64,000 bases of DNA from Sphingomonas liriopis (GCF_024211255.1 NZ_JAMLDY010000005.1:124001-188000); one strand, 5' to 3'; shown: positions 26,803 through 37,375, counted from the stretch's first letter. Program-made: numbers and translations. Notes: generated by a model from the sequence alone, not told the origin.

Positions 26803-29800
26803 TCACTCCGCCGGCTGCGACCCTGCGTCGCCGTGACCGAGGCGTCCCGGCACCGGGCCGAGCACCGGGTCGTTCGGCCCGGCGATGCCGACCACCGTGC
26901 TGCCGTCGTCGCCGGGGCGATAGGTGAGCAGGCGCCGGCCGAGGCGCGGGCCGACGTAGCGTTCGACGCCGACCGCGAGGCTGAACGCCGCGGGGACGAT
27001 CACCAGCGTCAGCAGCGTTGACAGGATCAGGCCACCGATCACGACGATGCCCATCGGCGCGCGCCACGACCCGTCGCCCCCGAGCGACAGCGCCGTCGGG
27101 ATCATGCCGGCGACCATCGCGACCGTCGTCATGACGATCGGCTGCGCACGCTTGTGGCCGGCATCGATGATCGCGGTGAGCGTGTCGACGCCCTTGTTCA
27201 TCTCCTCCAGCGCGAAATCGATCAGCAGGATCGAATTCTTGGCGACGATGCCGAGCAGCATCAGGAGGCCGATGAAGACGGGGAGCGACAGCGGGTTGCC
27301 CGTCGCCCACAGCGCGATCAGCCCGCCCAGCGGCGCGAGCAACAGCGAGGCCATGTTGACGAACGGCGGCAGCGCCCGGCGATAGAGCAGCACGAGCACC
27401 GCGAAGACCAGGAACGTCCCCGACACCACCGCGACGACGAAGTTGGTCAGCATCTCCGCCTGGAACTTGGCCTGGCCGATCGTCATCCGGTTCACCCCGA
27501 TCGGCAGGTTTTTCATGATCGGCAGCGCATTGATCTGCTCTTGCGCGACGCCGGACACGACGCCCCGCGCGAGGTCGGCGCCCACCGCGATGCGGCGCTG
27601 CTGATTGACGCGATCGATCTGCGTCGGGCCGCTGCCGAGGCTGATATCGGCGATCAGCGACAGCGGCACCGAACCGCCGGTCGCGGTCGAGACGGGCAGG
27701 TTCTGGATCGTCGACAGCTGGGTCCGCGCGCCCTGGTCGAGCGCGACGCGGATCGGCACCTGCCGGTCGGAAAGCGAGAAGCGGGCGGAATTCTGGTCGA
27801 TATCGCCCAGCGTCGCGATGCGGATCGCGCTGGAGAGCGCCTGCGTCGTCACGCCGAGATTGGCGGCGAGGTCGAAGCGCGGCTTGATGACGATCTCGGG
27901 CCGCTGGAGGTTGCCCGAGATGCGCGGCTGGGTCAGCGTCGGCAGCGTCGCCATCTGGTCGACGAGCGTGTTCGCGGTCTTCTGCAGCAGTTCGGGGTCG
28001 TCGCCGCCGAGCACGATGGTCATGTCGCGGCCCGACGAACCCCAGCCGAACTGCGACCGGAAACCGACGCGCGCATCGGCGATCTTCGCCAGTTCGGGCG
28101 CGAGGTTGCGTTCGAATTCGGTGCTGGTGACCTTGCGGTCGTCGCGCAGCGTCACGGTGACGCGACCGGTGTTGACCGCACCGTTCGATCCGCTGCGCGC
28201 ATAGACCGACGAAACCTCCGGCTGGCGGCGCAGCAGGTCGGCGACGCGCGTCACGACCGCATCGGTCTGCGCGAGGGTCGTGCCCGGCACCATCTCGATC
28301 GTCGCGGTCGAATCGTCGTTGTTCTGCGGCGGCTGGAACTGCATCGGGACGACGCCGAACATGACCAGCGTCAGCACGAACGACGCGAAGCCCAGCCCCA
28401 TCACCCACATGCGGTGATCGCGCCAGCGGCTGGTGATGCGATGATAGCCGCCACGCGCGGCGCTCGCCTTCTGCCGCGTGCTGTCGAGCGTCCAGCGCAG
28501 CACCGCCATATAGGCGTCCATCAGCCTGCCCTCGCCATGTGCGGCATGGCCGAAGCTCTTGAGGAAATAGGCGGCGATCATCGGCGTGATGAGGCGCGCG
28601 ACGGCAAGGCTCATCAGCACCGAGACGACGACGGTCAGGCCGAAATTCTGGAAATACTGGCCCGAGATGCCGGGCATCAGGCTGACCGGCATGAACACCG
28701 CGACGATCGACATGGTGGTGGCGAGCACGGCGAGGCCGATTTCGTCCGCCGCATCGATCGATGCCTGATAGGCGGATTTGCCCATCCGCATGTGCCGGAC
28801 GATATTTTCGATCTCGACGATCGCGTCGTCGACCAGCACGCCCGCGACCAGGCTGAGGCCGAGCAGCGTCATCTGGTTGAGGTTGAAGCCGAGCAGTTCC
28901 ATGAACCAGAAGGTCGGAATCGCCGACAGGGGAATCGCCAGCGCCGAGATCAGCGTCGCGCGCCAGTCGCGCAGGAACAGCAATACGACCAGCACTGCGA
29001 GCACCGCGCCCTCGATCATCGCATGGATCGCGGATTCATACTGCATTTCGGTGTATTTGACGCTGTTCGAGCGCAGGATGAAATGCACGCCGGGGTTGCG
29101 CTTCTCCAGCGCCGCCAGCTTCTTCACCGCCTCGTTGAAGACGCTGACGTCCGAGGCGCCCTTGGCGCGCTGGAAGTCGAAGCTGATCGCCTGGCGCCCG
29201 TCGATCGCGGCGCGGCTGCGCTGTTCGGCATAGAGGTCGCGCACCGTGGCGATATCGCCCAGCCGGATGGTGCGGCCGTTGCCGACGTTGATCTGCGTCT
29301 GCGCGAGGTCGTTGGCGTTGCGGGCGTTGCCGAGCACGCGCACCGACTGTTCCGACCCGGCGATCTCGGCACGGCCGCCGGCGGCGTTGAGGTTGACAAG
29401 CCGCAGCTGCGCGTTGACCTGGCTCGCGGTCAGACCCTGGCTCTGCAGGCGCAGCGGATCGAGGATCACGCGGATTTCGCGGCTGACGCCGCCGTTACGG
29501 TTGACCGCGGCCATCCCCGGCACCGACAGCAGCTCCTTGGTGACGGTGTTGTCGATGTACCAGCTGAGCTGTTCGACCGTCATGTCGCTGGCGACCGCCG
29601 AATAACTGGCGAGATCGTTGGAGGTCGTATCCTCGCGGAAGATCTGCGGTTCGAGGATGCCTTCGGGCAGGTTGCTGCGGATCTGCGCGATCTTGTCGCG
29701 GGTGTCGTTGACCGCGCGATCGATCGGCGTGCCGATCGCGAGCTGGACGACGGTGATCGACTGGCCCTCGGTCACGGTCGAGGTGATCTCGTCGATGCCC

Positions 29801-30033
29801 TGGAGCGAGCGGACCGCGGATTCGACGCGGTTGGTGACCTGGTTCTCCAGCTCGGTCGGTGCGGCGCCGGGCTGGCTGATGACGACGATGACGATCGGAA
29901 AATCGATGTCGGGATCGTTGTTGACGTCCATCCGCATGAAACTGACGATCCCCGCCAGCGTCAGCGCGATGAACAGCACGATCGGCGGAACCGGATTGCG
30001 GATCGCCCAGGCGGAGATGTTGCGAAAGCTCAT
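26803..30033 (-). CDS. RND efflux transporter, AcrB/MdtB class
   Basis: 1076 residues, a full-length inner-membrane RND pump: spans at ~12-32 and ~340-540, two large periplasmic loops, and the second half of spans after ~880. Proton-relay Asp402-Asp403 is in [24 protein letters not shown] and [21 protein letters not shown] are conserved motifs. The organisation ([14 protein letters not shown] near the N terminus) resembles MdtB/MdtC-like and HAE-1 subfamilies. The adaptor gene ends one base before its start. No outer-membrane channel gene is next to it, so it presumably uses a shared one. Confidence 0.93.
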   Translation of the reverse strand: MSFRNISAWAIRNPVPPIVLFIALTLAGIVSFMRMDVNNDPDIDFPIVIVVISQPGAAPTELENQVTNRVESAVRSLQGIDEITSTVTEGQSITVVQLAIGTPIDRAVNDTRDKIAQIRSNLPEGILEPQIFREDTTSNDLASYSAVASDMTVEQLSWYIDNTVTKELLSVPGMAAVNRNGGVSREIRVILDPLRLQSQGLTASQVNAQLRLVNLNAAGGRAEIAGSEQSVRVLGNARNANDLAQTQINVGNGRTIRLGDIATVRDLYAEQRSRAAIDGRQAISFDFQRAKGASDVSVFNEAVKKLAALEKRNPGVHFILRSNSVKYTEMQYESAIHAMIEGAVLAVLVVLLFLRDWRATLISALAIPLSAIPTFWFMELLGFNLNQMTLLGLSLVAGVLVDDAIVEIENIVRHMRMGKSAYQASIDAADEIGLAVLATTMSIVAVFMPVSLMPGISGQYFQNFGLTVVVSVLMSLAVARLITPMIAAYFLKSFGHAAHGEGRLMDAYMAVLRWTLDSTRQKASAARGGYHRITSRWRDHRMWVMGLGFASFVLTLVMFGVVPMQFQPPQNNDDSTATIEMVPGTTLAQTDAVVTRVADLLRRQPEVSSVYARSGSNGAVNTGRVTVTLRDDRKVTSTEFERNLAPELAKIADARVGFRSQFGWGSSGRDMTIVLGGDDPELLQKTANTLVDQMATLPTLTQPRISGNLQRPEIVIKPRFDLAANLGVTTQALSSAIRIATLGDIDQNSARFSLSDRQVPIRVALDQGARTQLSTIQNLPVSTATGGSVPLSLIADISLGSGPTQIDRVNQQRRIAVGADLARGVVSGVAQEQINALPIMKNLPIGVNRMTIGQAKFQAEMLTNFVVAVVSGTFLVFAVLVLLYRRALPPFVNMASLLLAPLGGLIALWATGNPLSLPVFIGLLMLLGIVAKNSILLIDFALEEMNKGVDTLTAIIDAGHKRAQPIVMTTVAMVAGMIPTALSLGGDGSWRAPMGIVVIGGLILSTLLTLVIVPAAFSLAVGVERYVGPRLGRRLLTYRPGDDGSTVVGIAGPNDPVLGPVPGRLGHGDAGSQPAE

Positions 30034-30034
30034 G

Positions 30035-31210
30035 TCAGCTCGCCTTCTGCACGACCGGCTTCACCTTCTGGCCCGGCGCGAGGAACCCGCCGGCGGAGCG
30101 GACGACGCGCTCGGTGCCGTCGAGGCCCTGCATCACGGTGACGCCGGCGTCGGACACCTGGCCGACCTTGATATTGCGGCGTTCGACCTTGTCGTCCTTG
30201 CCGACGATATAGACGAAATTGCCCTTGTCGTCGCTCTGCAACGCCGAATCGGGGAGCAGCGGCGCGACCGCGGCGCCGCCGACGATCGTCGCGGAGGCGA
30301 AACCGCCCGGGCGCAGCGCGGGGTCGTAGGCCAGCGCGATGCGGGCGATGCCCTGTCGCGTCTGCGCGTCGATGACCGGCGACACCTGCCACACCTGGCC
30401 GGCGAAGCGGCGGTCGCTGCCGACCGGCGTCACCTGCGCGCGCGCGCCGGCGCGCAGCGCCGCGAGGTCGGATTCGGCGAGCTGCGCGCGCATCTCGATC
30501 TGCCCGCCCTGCGCCATGCGGAACAGCACGCCCGAGCCCGAACTGACGATCTGGCCCGGCTCGACGCCGCGCGTGAGGACGAGGCCGGCGGCGGGCGCAC
30601 GGATGTCGAGGCGACCGTTGCGGGCCCGCGCCTCGCGCAGCCCCGCCGCGGCGACCTGCACGCGCGCCGCGGCGGCATCGCGGGTCGCGGCCTTGCGCTG
30701 CAAATCCGCCTTGGAGATGAAGCCGCGGTCGACGAGCTGTTGCGCGCGATCGAGCTCGGCTTGCGCGATCGTCTGGTCGGAGCGCGCGACGGCGACCTGC
30801 GCGGCGAGGCTTTGCGCGGTCTGCGTCTGTACCGACCGGTCGACGGTAGCGAGCACCTGCCCTGCGCCGACCCACTGGCCCGGCTCGACGAGGACGCGGG
30901 TAATCATCCCGCCCTCGCCCGCGACGCCGACCGGCATCTCGCGCCGTGCGGCGAGCGTGCCGGTGGCCGACAGCGTGCGGTCGACCGCCTTGCGGCCGGG
31001 GACGACGACGGTGACGGTCGGCATCTGTTCGGTCTTCTGCCCGGCGGCGGGATCGACCTTCTTGCGGCCGAACATCGCCCAGCTGACGAGGGCGAGCAGC
31101 GCGACGACGATCAGCACGATCACGATCTTGCGGCCGCGACCCGACGGCGCCGGCTCACCCGGCAACGCCAGCCGCTCCTCGTGACCGATCGAACCCTGAT
31201 AGTCGTTCAT
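30035..31210 (-). CDS. RND periplasmic adaptor (membrane fusion protein, HlyD family)
   Basis: 391 residues. A cytoplasmic tail is followed by a signal anchor (~35-55), then barrel-sandwich halves around a coiled-coil hairpin (~125-200, rich in AQ and AR repeats). The N-terminal lipoyl half has ARREMPVGVAGEGG and the second half IRAPAAGLVLTRGVEPGQIV. Pairs with the RND pump whose gene starts one base downstream. Start at 31210 gives the natural N terminus. Confidence 0.92.
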   Translation of the reverse strand: MNDYQGSIGHEERLALPGEPAPSGRGRKIVIVLIVVALLALVSWAMFGRKKVDPAAGQKTEQMPTVTVVVPGRKAVDRTLSATGTLAARREMPVGVAGEGGMITRVLVEPGQWVGAGQVLATVDRSVQTQTAQSLAAQVAVARSDQTIAQAELDRAQQLVDRGFISKADLQRKAATRDAAAARVQVAAAGLREARARNGRLDIRAPAAGLVLTRGVEPGQIVSSGSGVLFRMAQGGQIEMRAQLAESDLAALRAGARAQVTPVGSDRRFAGQVWQVSPVIDAQTRQGIARIALAYDPALRPGGFASATIVGGAAVAPLLPDSALQSDDKGNFVYIVGKDDKVERRNIKVGQVSDAGVTVMQGLDGTERVVRSAGGFLAPGQKVKPVVQKAS

Positions 31211-31432
31211 GCCTGTCCCATCCCCGTGCCGGCCACCCGGTGGCCCTCGCATCACGTCGCTGTGTTATCTGAATATAGCACCGCGCTCAAGCCCCCGCTG
31301 GCGCAATGCGTCGGCCATGCCCGAAACGTGCGACCCACGCAACGTCGGGACCGGGGCCGGGCGCTCGTTCAGCTAAGGTTGACACACGCGCGGCCAAGTG
31401 GCGGGACGACAGCAGACGATGGGAGATCTGAC

Positions 31433-32158
31433 ATGCAATATTGGGCCGCCTTGGCGATGATCGCGGTGCCGTCCGCGGCGATGGCGCAGACCGTGCCGAC
31501 GAGCGTGGAGCCGCTGGTGCCGGCGCAGGGCACGATCCTGGACGTGAGCGCGGAGGGGCGGACGACGCGCGTCCCCGACCTCGCGACGATCCGCGCCGGC
31601 GTGGTGTCGCAGGCGCCGACGGCGGCGGCCGCGCTCGCCGACAATGCGCAGCGGATGGCGCGGGTGATCGCGGCGCTGAAGCGCGCCGGGATCGCGCCGC
31701 GCGACATCGCTACCGCGAACGTCGCGCTCAGCCCGCAATATCGCTATACCGAGGGGCAGGCGCCGGCGATCACCGGTTATCAGGCGAACAACACGGTCAG
31801 CGTCCGCTTCCGCGACGTCGCCAAGGCGGGCAGCGTGCTCGACGCGCTGGTCGCGGAAGGCGCCAACCAGATCGACGGCCCCAATCTGTCGCTCGACAAG
31901 CCCGAGGCGGCGCTGGACGAGGCGCGCACCGATGCGGTCAGGCGCGCCCGCGCCCGCGCCGACCTGTACGCCGCGGCGGCGGGGATGAAGGTCGCGCGGG
32001 TGATCTCGATCGCGGAAGCCGGGCAGGACGACGGCGGATCGCCGATCCGGCCGCAGTTCATGGCGCGCGCGATGAAAGCGGATGCCGCGCCGACCGAGAT
32101 CGCGCCGGGCGAGAAGGACGTCACCGTCACCCTGTCAGTACGCTTCCTCCTCCAGTAA
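31433..32158 (+). CDS. SIMPL (DUF541) domain periplasmic protein
   Basis: 241 residues; signal peptide ~1-19 (AAMAQ). The SIMPL/DUF541 pattern is clear: ILDVSAEGRTTRVPD, then LKRAGIAPRDIATANVALSPQY and a TVSVRFRD...ALVAEGANQI...LDEARTDAVRRARARAD run. Members form large ring-like oligomers in the periplasm or bind the envelope; biochemical role not known. Ribosome-binding site GGGAG at 31421-31425. Divergent from the RND adaptor, with 222 bp between them for both promoters. A strong terminator follows. Confidence 0.88.
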   Translation: MQYWAALAMIAVPSAAMAQTVPTSVEPLVPAQGTILDVSAEGRTTRVPDLATIRAGVVSQAPTAAAALADNAQRMARVIAALKRAGIAPRDIATANVALSPQYRYTEGQAPAITGYQANNTVSVRFRDVAKAGSVLDALVAEGANQIDGPNLSLDKPEAALDEARTDAVRRARARADLYAAAAGMKVARVISIAEAGQDDGGSPIRPQFMARAMKADAAPTEIAPGEKDVTVTLSVRFLLQ

Positions 32159-32163
32159 TGCGA

Positions 32164-32195
32164 AAAGGGCCGCCCGGTCGCCCGGACGGCCCTTT
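32164..32195. terminator. Bidirectional intrinsic terminator
   Basis: Nine-bp perfect outer stem aaagggccg / cggcccttt with a GC-rich middle; A-tract on the left and T-tract on the right serve both strands. It separates the SIMPL gene from the convergent GlsB-like gene. Confidence 0.85.
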
Positions 32196-32225
32196 CGTTT
32201 CGCGTGACGAAGCGAACGTCGTGAC

Positions 32226-32483
32226 TTAGCGGACGCTGCCGCGACGCACAAGATTCACGATCGCGAGCAGGATCACCGCACCGAGCAGCGACACCAGGAA
32301 CGACGTGATGTTGAGCGGCTGGTTGTTGATCGAGCCGCCCGACAGGATCAGGCCGCCGATGAACGCGCCGACGATGCCGACGATGATGTTCAGGAAGATG
32401 CCCTGCTGCGCGTCGGTGCGCATGATGATGCTGGCGAGCCAGCCGATGACACCGCCGATGATAAGCCAAAGAATGATACCCAT
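32226..32483 (-). CDS. GlsB/YeaQ/YmgE-family stress membrane protein
   Basis: 85 residues, almost entirely membrane: three hydrophobic segments with the family motif IGGVIGWLAS and a GIVGAFIGG repeat. Members are induced by envelope or general stress. Upstream of it on the minus strand there is a GGAAC sequence (32545-32549 in plus coordinates), but I could not find a matching -10 at the proper spacing, so stress control is not claimed. Confidence 0.9.
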   Translation of the reverse strand: MGIILWLIIGGVIGWLASIIMRTDAQQGIFLNIIVGIVGAFIGGLILSGGSINNQPLNITSFLVSLLGAVILLAIVNLVRRGSVR

Positions 32484-32617
32484 AAATCCCTCCGTTTACG
32501 CCCGGCGTGGGCTCTGACGGAAAGACTCACGAAGCCGGATAAATGTTCCGCACGCGTTTCGTTCGTTGCGCGCCGGTTCGTCGCAGGCCTTGTCCCGCGA
32601 CGCCGGCGCGCGCCTCC

Positions 32618-32917
32618 TCAATATTTCTGCTGGCGTTCGTAGAGCGATTTGTAATGCTGGATGCGGGTGACGCGCAGGCCGGGCATCCCCGACCGGTCGA
32701 TCGCGCGCTGCCAGCCGGCGAATTCCTCGACGGTCAGGCCGTAGCGGGCGCACACATCGTCGACCGACAGCAACCCGCCGTTGACCGCGGCGACCACCTC
32801 CGCCTTGCGGCGCACCACCCAGCGCGTCGTCGAGGGCGGCGGCAGGCTGTCCAGCGTCAGCGACTCGCCGAGCGGGCCGATGACTTTGGCGGGGCGGATT
32901 TTCTGGTTCTCGATCAT
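32618..32917 (-). CDS. sciP: SciP, DUF1153-family cell-cycle regulator
   Basis: 99 residues. It contains the SciP helix-turn-helix core RWVVRRKAEVVAAVNGGLLS followed by RYGLTVEEFAGWQRAI. In Caulobacter, SciP binds CtrA and blocks its activation of target promoters in late cell cycle. Length and sequence order match the family. It lies on its own on the minus strand, next to a possible small gene upstream (33021-33248). Confidence 0.92.
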   Translation of the reverse strand: MIENQKIRPAKVIGPLGESLTLDSLPPPSTTRWVVRRKAEVVAAVNGGLLSVDDVCARYGLTVEEFAGWQRAIDRSGMPGLRVTRIQHYKSLYERQQKY

Positions 32918-33020
32918 TACTCAACCTCGATCGGGGCGGGGGGCCCCCTCTCAAAACGCGATACGGTCCCTTAGCGACACGGACTGAAGATCGCCTGAAA
33001 CGCCACGGTAAACGGCGTCT

Positions 33021-33248
33021 TCATGCCTCTCCCCAGCGGGCGAGCAGCGCCGCGGTCGGCCCGTTGAAGGCGCCGTCGCGCGGTTGCAGCAGCCGCGACG
33101 GGCTGCCGATCCGGCCGAACTCGGCCTGCGCCACCGCCGTCGGCGACGCCGACTGCCGTGCCGCGATCCCGACCATCAGCACCGCCAGGTCGCCCGGAAG
33201 GCGGGTGACTTCCGTATTCCTGTCGAAGCCGGGAAAGCTGAGATCCAA
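33021..33248 (-). CDS. Possible small protein of unknown function
   Basis: 75 residues from a TTG at 33248. Codon use on this strand is strongly GC-rich at third positions, like the neighbouring real genes, and the peptide is ordinary (LAVLMVGIAARQS, GRIGSPSRLLQP). There is no clear ribosome-binding site, and an ATG at 33261 is in a neighbouring frame, so the 5' end may be mis-read or frameshifted. No family recognised. It would be the upstream neighbour of sciP on the same strand (103 bp gap). Confidence 0.45.
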   Translation of the reverse strand: MDLSFPGFDRNTEVTRLPGDLAVLMVGIAARQSASPTAVAQAEFGRIGSPSRLLQPRDGAFNGPTAALLARWGEA

Positions 33249-33383
33249 CGCTGCTACTCATGTCACTCTTGGGAGAGGCAGCTGTAGGCGCGGGGCGATG
33301 AAGGCGGGGTAAAGCGGACCGCAAGGTTGTGTGAACCTTCGTTACTTTGCGGTTCAGCGGCCAAGCGCGTATGGGGCCGGCGC

Positions 33384-34502
33384 ATGGATGACGTGGATTT
33401 CCAGCTGGATGGCAACCTCGCGGCGAAGCGGATCGTGGTGGCGATGTCGGGCGGCGTCGACAGTTCGGTGGTCGCCGCGCTGGCGGCGCGCACCGGTGCC
33501 GAGACGATCGGCGTGACGCTGCAATTGTACGACCATGGCGAGGCGACGGGCCGCGCGGGCAGCTGCTGTGCGGGCCGCGATATCCGCGACGCGCGCGCGG
33601 TGTGCGACAGGCTGGGGATCGCGCATTACGTGTTCGATCACGAAAGCCGGTTCCGCGAAACGGTGGTCGATACCTTCGCCGACGCCTATCTCGCCGGGCA
33701 GACGCCGATCCCCTGCGTCCAGTGCAATACGGGGCCGAAGTTCACCGACCTGCTCAGCCTGGCGAAGGATCTGGGCGCCGATTGCCTCGCCACCGGCCAT
33801 TACGTGCGCCGGGTGATCGGGCCGGCGGGGGCGGAGCTGCACCGCGGCGCCGATCCGGCGCGCGACCAGAGCTACTTCCTGTTCGCGACCACGCAGGCGC
33901 AGCTCGATTACCTGCGTTTCCCGCTGGGAGCCTTGCCCAAGGCGCGGGTGCGCGAAATCGCGGCAGAGCTGGGGCTCGGCGTCGCCGCCAAGCCCGACAG
34001 CCAGGATATCTGCTTCGTCCCCGACGGCGATTACGCCGGACTGGTGCGCAAGCTGCGCCCCGAGGCGGATACCGCGGGCGACATCGTCGACCTGGCGGGG
34101 CGGCGGCTCGGCAGCCATCGCGGCATCATCCATTTCACCGTCGGCCAGCGCCGCGGGCTGGAGATCGGCGGCAGCCCCGAGCCGCTGTACGTCGTGCGCG
34201 TCGATGCGGCGAGCCGGCAGGTGGTGGTCGGCCCGCGCGCGGCGCTGGCGGTCGGCGCGGCGCGGGTGACCGGCATGAACTGGATCGGCGGCGACCATGC
34301 CGGGCCGCTCGCCGTCAAGGTGCGATCGATGGCCAAGCCGGTGCCGGCGCGGCTGGAAGGCGACCGGGTGGCGTTCGACGCACCCGAATATGGCGTCGCG
34401 CCGGGGCAGGCGGCGGTGCTCTACGCGGGCGAACGCGTGCTCGGCGGCGGCTGGATCGCGGCGACCGAGCCGGCACTGGCCGGCGAGGCGGTGGCGGCGT
34501 GA
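33384..34502 (+). CDS. mnmA: tRNA-specific 2-thiouridylase MnmA
   Basis: 372 residues. ATP-binding loop SGGVDSS (22-28), catalytic nucleophile Cys111 in PIPCVQCN, and second catalytic Cys210 in [13 protein letters not shown]. The later [12 protein letters not shown] is the tRNA-binding segment. It puts sulfur on U34 of Lys, Glu and Gln tRNAs. The ATG at 33384 is chosen; earlier TTG at 33327 would add an unrelated head. The 3' end overlaps a UvrB/UvrC-motif gene (GTGA). Confidence 0.96.
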   Translation: MDDVDFQLDGNLAAKRIVVAMSGGVDSSVVAALAARTGAETIGVTLQLYDHGEATGRAGSCCAGRDIRDARAVCDRLGIAHYVFDHESRFRETVVDTFADAYLAGQTPIPCVQCNTGPKFTDLLSLAKDLGADCLATGHYVRRVIGPAGAELHRGADPARDQSYFLFATTQAQLDYLRFPLGALPKARVREIAAELGLGVAAKPDSQDICFVPDGDYAGLVRKLRPEADTAGDIVDLAGRRLGSHRGIIHFTVGQRRGLEIGGSPEPLYVVRVDAASRQVVVGPRAALAVGAARVTGMNWIGGDHAGPLAVKVRSMAKPVPARLEGDRVAFDAPEYGVAPGQAAVLYAGERVLGGGWIAATEPALAGEAVAA

Positions 34503-34753
34503 CCGTGTCGATCGAGGCGCTGCGGCTGGAGATGGAAGCCGCCGCCGCGGCGCTCGATTTCGAGACCGCGGGCCGGCTGCGCGACCGCATCAGCTTGCTG
34601 CGCGCCGGCGGCGACGACATGGATACCGCCGGGCTGGAGCGGCAACGGCCGGGCGCGATGGGGCTGGGGACGAGCCAGTCGCGGGTGGTCCCGCCCGAAG
34701 GCTGGGTGAAACCGGCGAAGCCCGATCCGATGACGAAGCGGCGGGGGCGGTAG
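34499..34753 (+). CDS. UvrB/UvrC-motif small protein
   Basis: 84 residues beginning with a GTG that overlaps the mnmA stop. Residues ~5-33 form the UvrB/UvrC motif ([28 protein letters not shown]), a helical hairpin that mediates contacts among Uvr proteins. The tail ([18 protein letters not shown]) is basic. Such small proteins occur in alphaproteobacteria; partner not known. Coupling to mnmA is evident; no functional link is claimed. Confidence 0.8.
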   Translation: MTVSIEALRLEMEAAAAALDFETAGRLRDRISLLRAGGDDMDTAGLERQRPGAMGLGTSQSRVVPPEGWVKPAKPDPMTKRRGR

Positions 34754-34834
34754 GGAACACACCACGTTTTCTCGCAAAGGCGATGATCGATACGCGCCCG
34801 CGCGGGAATGGCGAAGGGTGGCAGGTCGGCCCTC

Positions 34835-37360
34835 TTACAAATCCGGCAACACCTGCTCCGCCATGCCCCATCCCGCCAGCGCCCGCGACGTCGCCCGCTG
34901 CAACAGCTCGTCCGCATCGCGCACGCTCCAGCGCGCCGCCGTGTCGATGTCGCGCAATTCGCTCCACGACACAGGCGCCGCCACCGGCGCGCCCGCCCGC
35001 GCCCGCGCCGAATAGGGCATGATCGCCGTGGCGCCCCGCTGGTTGCGCAGATAGTCGATGAAGATCCGCCCCTTGCGCTTCGTCTTGGTCGCCACCGCGA
35101 CGAAGCGATCCGGCTCCGCCCCCGCCAGCGCACGCGCAAAGCGGTCGGCGAAGTCCTTGACCGCGGGCCATTCCGCCTGCGGCGTCAGCGGCACGACGAC
35201 GTGCACGCCCTTGCCCCCCGACAGCAACGGAAAGCTGACCAGCCCCAGCTCGGCAAGCTGTGCGCTGACATGCTCCGCGGCGCGCTTGGTGTCGGCGAAG
35301 TCCAATCCCTCGTCGGGATCGAGGTCGATCACCAGCCGGTCGGGCTTTTCCAGCGGATCGATCCGCGATCCCCAGCCGTGGAATTCGATCGTCCCCATCT
35401 GCACGCAGGCGACGAGGCCATCGGCGTCGTCGACGTACAGATACGGTTCGACCGATCCGTCCTTCTCGCGCACGTCGACGTGGTGGACGTGGTCGCCGAA
35501 ACTGCCCGCGTCGTGCTTCTGGAAGAAGCAGGCGCGCGCCCGACCCTGCGGACAGCGGACCAGGCTGATCGGCCGCCGCCCCGCCCAGGGCAGCATGATC
35601 GGCGCGAGCGCGGCATAATAATCGGCGAGCTCGCCCTTGGTGACGTCGCTGTCGGGGAAGACCAGCCGGTCGCGGCTGCTCACCATGACATGGATCGCGG
35701 GCGCGGCGGGCGCGGGTTCGGCGACCTCGGCGACGACCTCCGCCGCCGGCTTGTCGGCGCGCAGGCCGAGGAAGCTCGGGTGGCGCAGCACCTTGTCGGG
35801 CGTCACCTCGGTAAAGGCGATCTCCGCGACCAGCTCGGGTTCGATCCATTTCGCGCCGCGCACCATCGCGCGGTACGGCTTCAAGCCGGTGGCATCGACC
35901 GGCGGCGTCTTGACCGCGAGCTTCGCCATCCGTTCGGCGAGGTCGTCCATCACGCCTTGCGTGAAGCCGGTGCCGACCTTGCCTGCATAGCGCCAGCCGT
36001 CCCCCTCGCGTAAGCCCAGCAGCAGCGATTTGAACCCGCGTTTCTTGTCCGACGGCGTCCAGCCGATGACGACGAACTCCTGCCGCCGGATGCACTTGGC
36101 CTTGAGCCAAGACCGGTCGCGCTTGCCGGTGTAGGGCGCATCGGCGCGTTTCGAGACGACGCCCTCCAGCCCCTCGCGGCACATCGCGTCGAACAGGGCC
36201 TCGCCCGATCCCAGCACATGTTCGGCGAACTGGATACGCTCGCCGTTGGCGATGAGGGTGCGGAGGCGCTCCTTGCGCTCGATCGTGGGCAGGCCGGTCA
36301 GGTCCTCGCCGTCCACCGCGAGCAGATCGAATGCGAACAGCGTCATCGCCCCGCCCTCCGAAATCGCGTCCTTGAGCGTCGAGAAATCGGGCCTCCCGTC
36401 CTTGAACGCGACGATCTCGCCGTCGATCAGCGCGGATCGCACCGACAATGCGGCGGCGGCCTCGGCGATCCGTCCGAACTTGTCAGTCCAGTCGAGCCCG
36501 CTGCGGGTGAAGACCTTCGCCGTACCCCCGCCGACCGCGACGAGCGCACGATAACCGTCGTATTTGACCTCGTGCAGCCAGCCGGAGCCTGCCGGTACAC
36601 TATCGACCAAAGTGCAGAGCTGCGGGTCGCGAAAGACAGGCGAATCCTCCCCGGCACGGGGAGGGGGACCAGCGAAGCTGGTGGAGGGGGGCTTCCGCAA
36701 AGTGGATCGCTTGCGGCGCGCCCCCTCCACCCCGGCGCTGGCGCGCCGCGGTCCCCCTCCCCGTGCCGGGGAGAATTTTGGTTTGGCACCCTCCGCGATC
36801 TCCACCATCGTCCGGCCGGTGGCGACGCTGGTCAGCGCCTCCTCGACCAAAGTATCCGTGCCCCCCGCATAGGCGTCGTCGATCTTGCGCAGCAGCCAGT
36901 TCTCGCGCTTCTCCTTCGCGCGCGGTTTCAGCCGGATCAGCAGCCATTCCCCCTTCATCCGCTCGCCGTCGAGCGTGAAGTGGAGGTGACCCTTGTCGAG
37001 ATCCTTCGCCGACTTGCCTGCGATCGGCGCCCAGGTGCCGCGGTCCCACAGCATCACGGTGCCGCCGCCATATTCGCCCTTGGGGATCGTCCCCTCGAAC
37101 GTCGCATAGGACAAGGGATGATCCTCTGTGCGCACCGCGAGGCGCTTCTCGTCGGGGTCGAGGCTGGGGCCGCGCGTCACCGCCCAGCTCTTGAGCACGC
37201 CGTCGAGTTCGAGGCGGAAGTCCCAGTGCAGCCGCGTCGCGTCGTGCTTCTGCACCATGAAGCTGTTGCCGTGACCGGGGGCGAGCGTCCCCGCGGGTTC
37301 GGCGGTCTTGGTGAAGTCGCGCTTGGCATTATAGCGGTCGAGCGGATCGGTCCCGGCCAT
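34835..37360 (-). CDS. ligD: Multifunctional DNA ligase D (LigD), with an inserted palindromic element
   Basis: 841 residues in the order phosphoesterase-ligase-polymerase. PE domain ~25-150 (HDATRLHWDFRLEL), ligase ~240-530 with the nucleotidyl lysine in VKYDGYRA, and the primase-like polymerase ~545-830 (RLVIDLDPDEG, LLSGGKGVHVV). It rejoins double-strand breaks with Ku. Residues ~195-239 are not protein-derived: they translate a 135-bp palindromic element (36643-36777) inserted in frame. Start: ATG at 37360, with an in-frame ATG at 37375 also possible. It follows ku on the same strand with a repeat-filled gap between them. Confidence 0.95.
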   Translation of the reverse strand: MAGTDPLDRYNAKRDFTKTAEPAGTLAPGHGNSFMVQKHDATRLHWDFRLELDGVLKSWAVTRGPSLDPDEKRLAVRTEDHPLSYATFEGTIPKGEYGGGTVMLWDRGTWAPIAGKSAKDLDKGHLHFTLDGERMKGEWLLIRLKPRAKEKRENWLLRKIDDAYAGGTDTLVEEALTSVATGRTMVEIAEGAKPKFSPARGGGPRRASAGVEGARRKRSTLRKPPSTSFAGPPPRAGEDSPVFRDPQLCTLVDSVPAGSGWLHEVKYDGYRALVAVGGGTAKVFTRSGLDWTDKFGRIAEAAAALSVRSALIDGEIVAFKDGRPDFSTLKDAISEGGAMTLFAFDLLAVDGEDLTGLPTIERKERLRTLIANGERIQFAEHVLGSGEALFDAMCREGLEGVVSKRADAPYTGKRDRSWLKAKCIRRQEFVVIGWTPSDKKRGFKSLLLGLREGDGWRYAGKVGTGFTQGVMDDLAERMAKLAVKTPPVDATGLKPYRAMVRGAKWIEPELVAEIAFTEVTPDKVLRHPSFLGLRADKPAAEVVAEVAEPAPAAPAIHVMVSSRDRLVFPDSDVTKGELADYYAALAPIMLPWAGRRPISLVRCPQGRARACFFQKHDAGSFGDHVHHVDVREKDGSVEPYLYVDDADGLVACVQMGTIEFHGWGSRIDPLEKPDRLVIDLDPDEGLDFADTKRAAEHVSAQLAELGLVSFPLLSGGKGVHVVVPLTPQAEWPAVKDFADRFARALAGAEPDRFVAVATKTKRKGRIFIDYLRNQRGATAIMPYSARARAGAPVAAPVSWSELRDIDTAARWSVRDADELLQRATSRALAGWGMAEQVLPDL
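36643..36777. repeat. 135-bp palindromic element inserted in frame within ligD
   Basis: Terminal arms of 28 bp (36643-36670 and 36750-36777) match as inverted repeats with one mismatch, both beginning aatcctccccgg when read inward. Inner arms gtggagggggg / ccccctccac lie at about 36681-36691 and 36721-36730. A central stem (ccgcaa/ttgcgg) is nested inside. Length is 45 codons with no stop on the coding strand. It shares a 20-base core with the intergenic copy at 38431-38563. Confidence 0.92.
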
Positions 37361-37375
37361 GTCAGCGGCCCCCAT

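Noticed and set aside
27154..30141. 995-codon plus-strand frame across the RND gene
   Set aside because: Antisense shadow of the RND permease; composition is Asp/Arg/His-rich without any known motif, while the minus-strand frame has all RND motifs.
32524..32549. GGAAC upstream of the GlsB-like gene as an EcfG promoter
   Set aside because: No CGTT is present at a spacing of 16 or 17 bases; only a weak TCTT-like sequence farther away.
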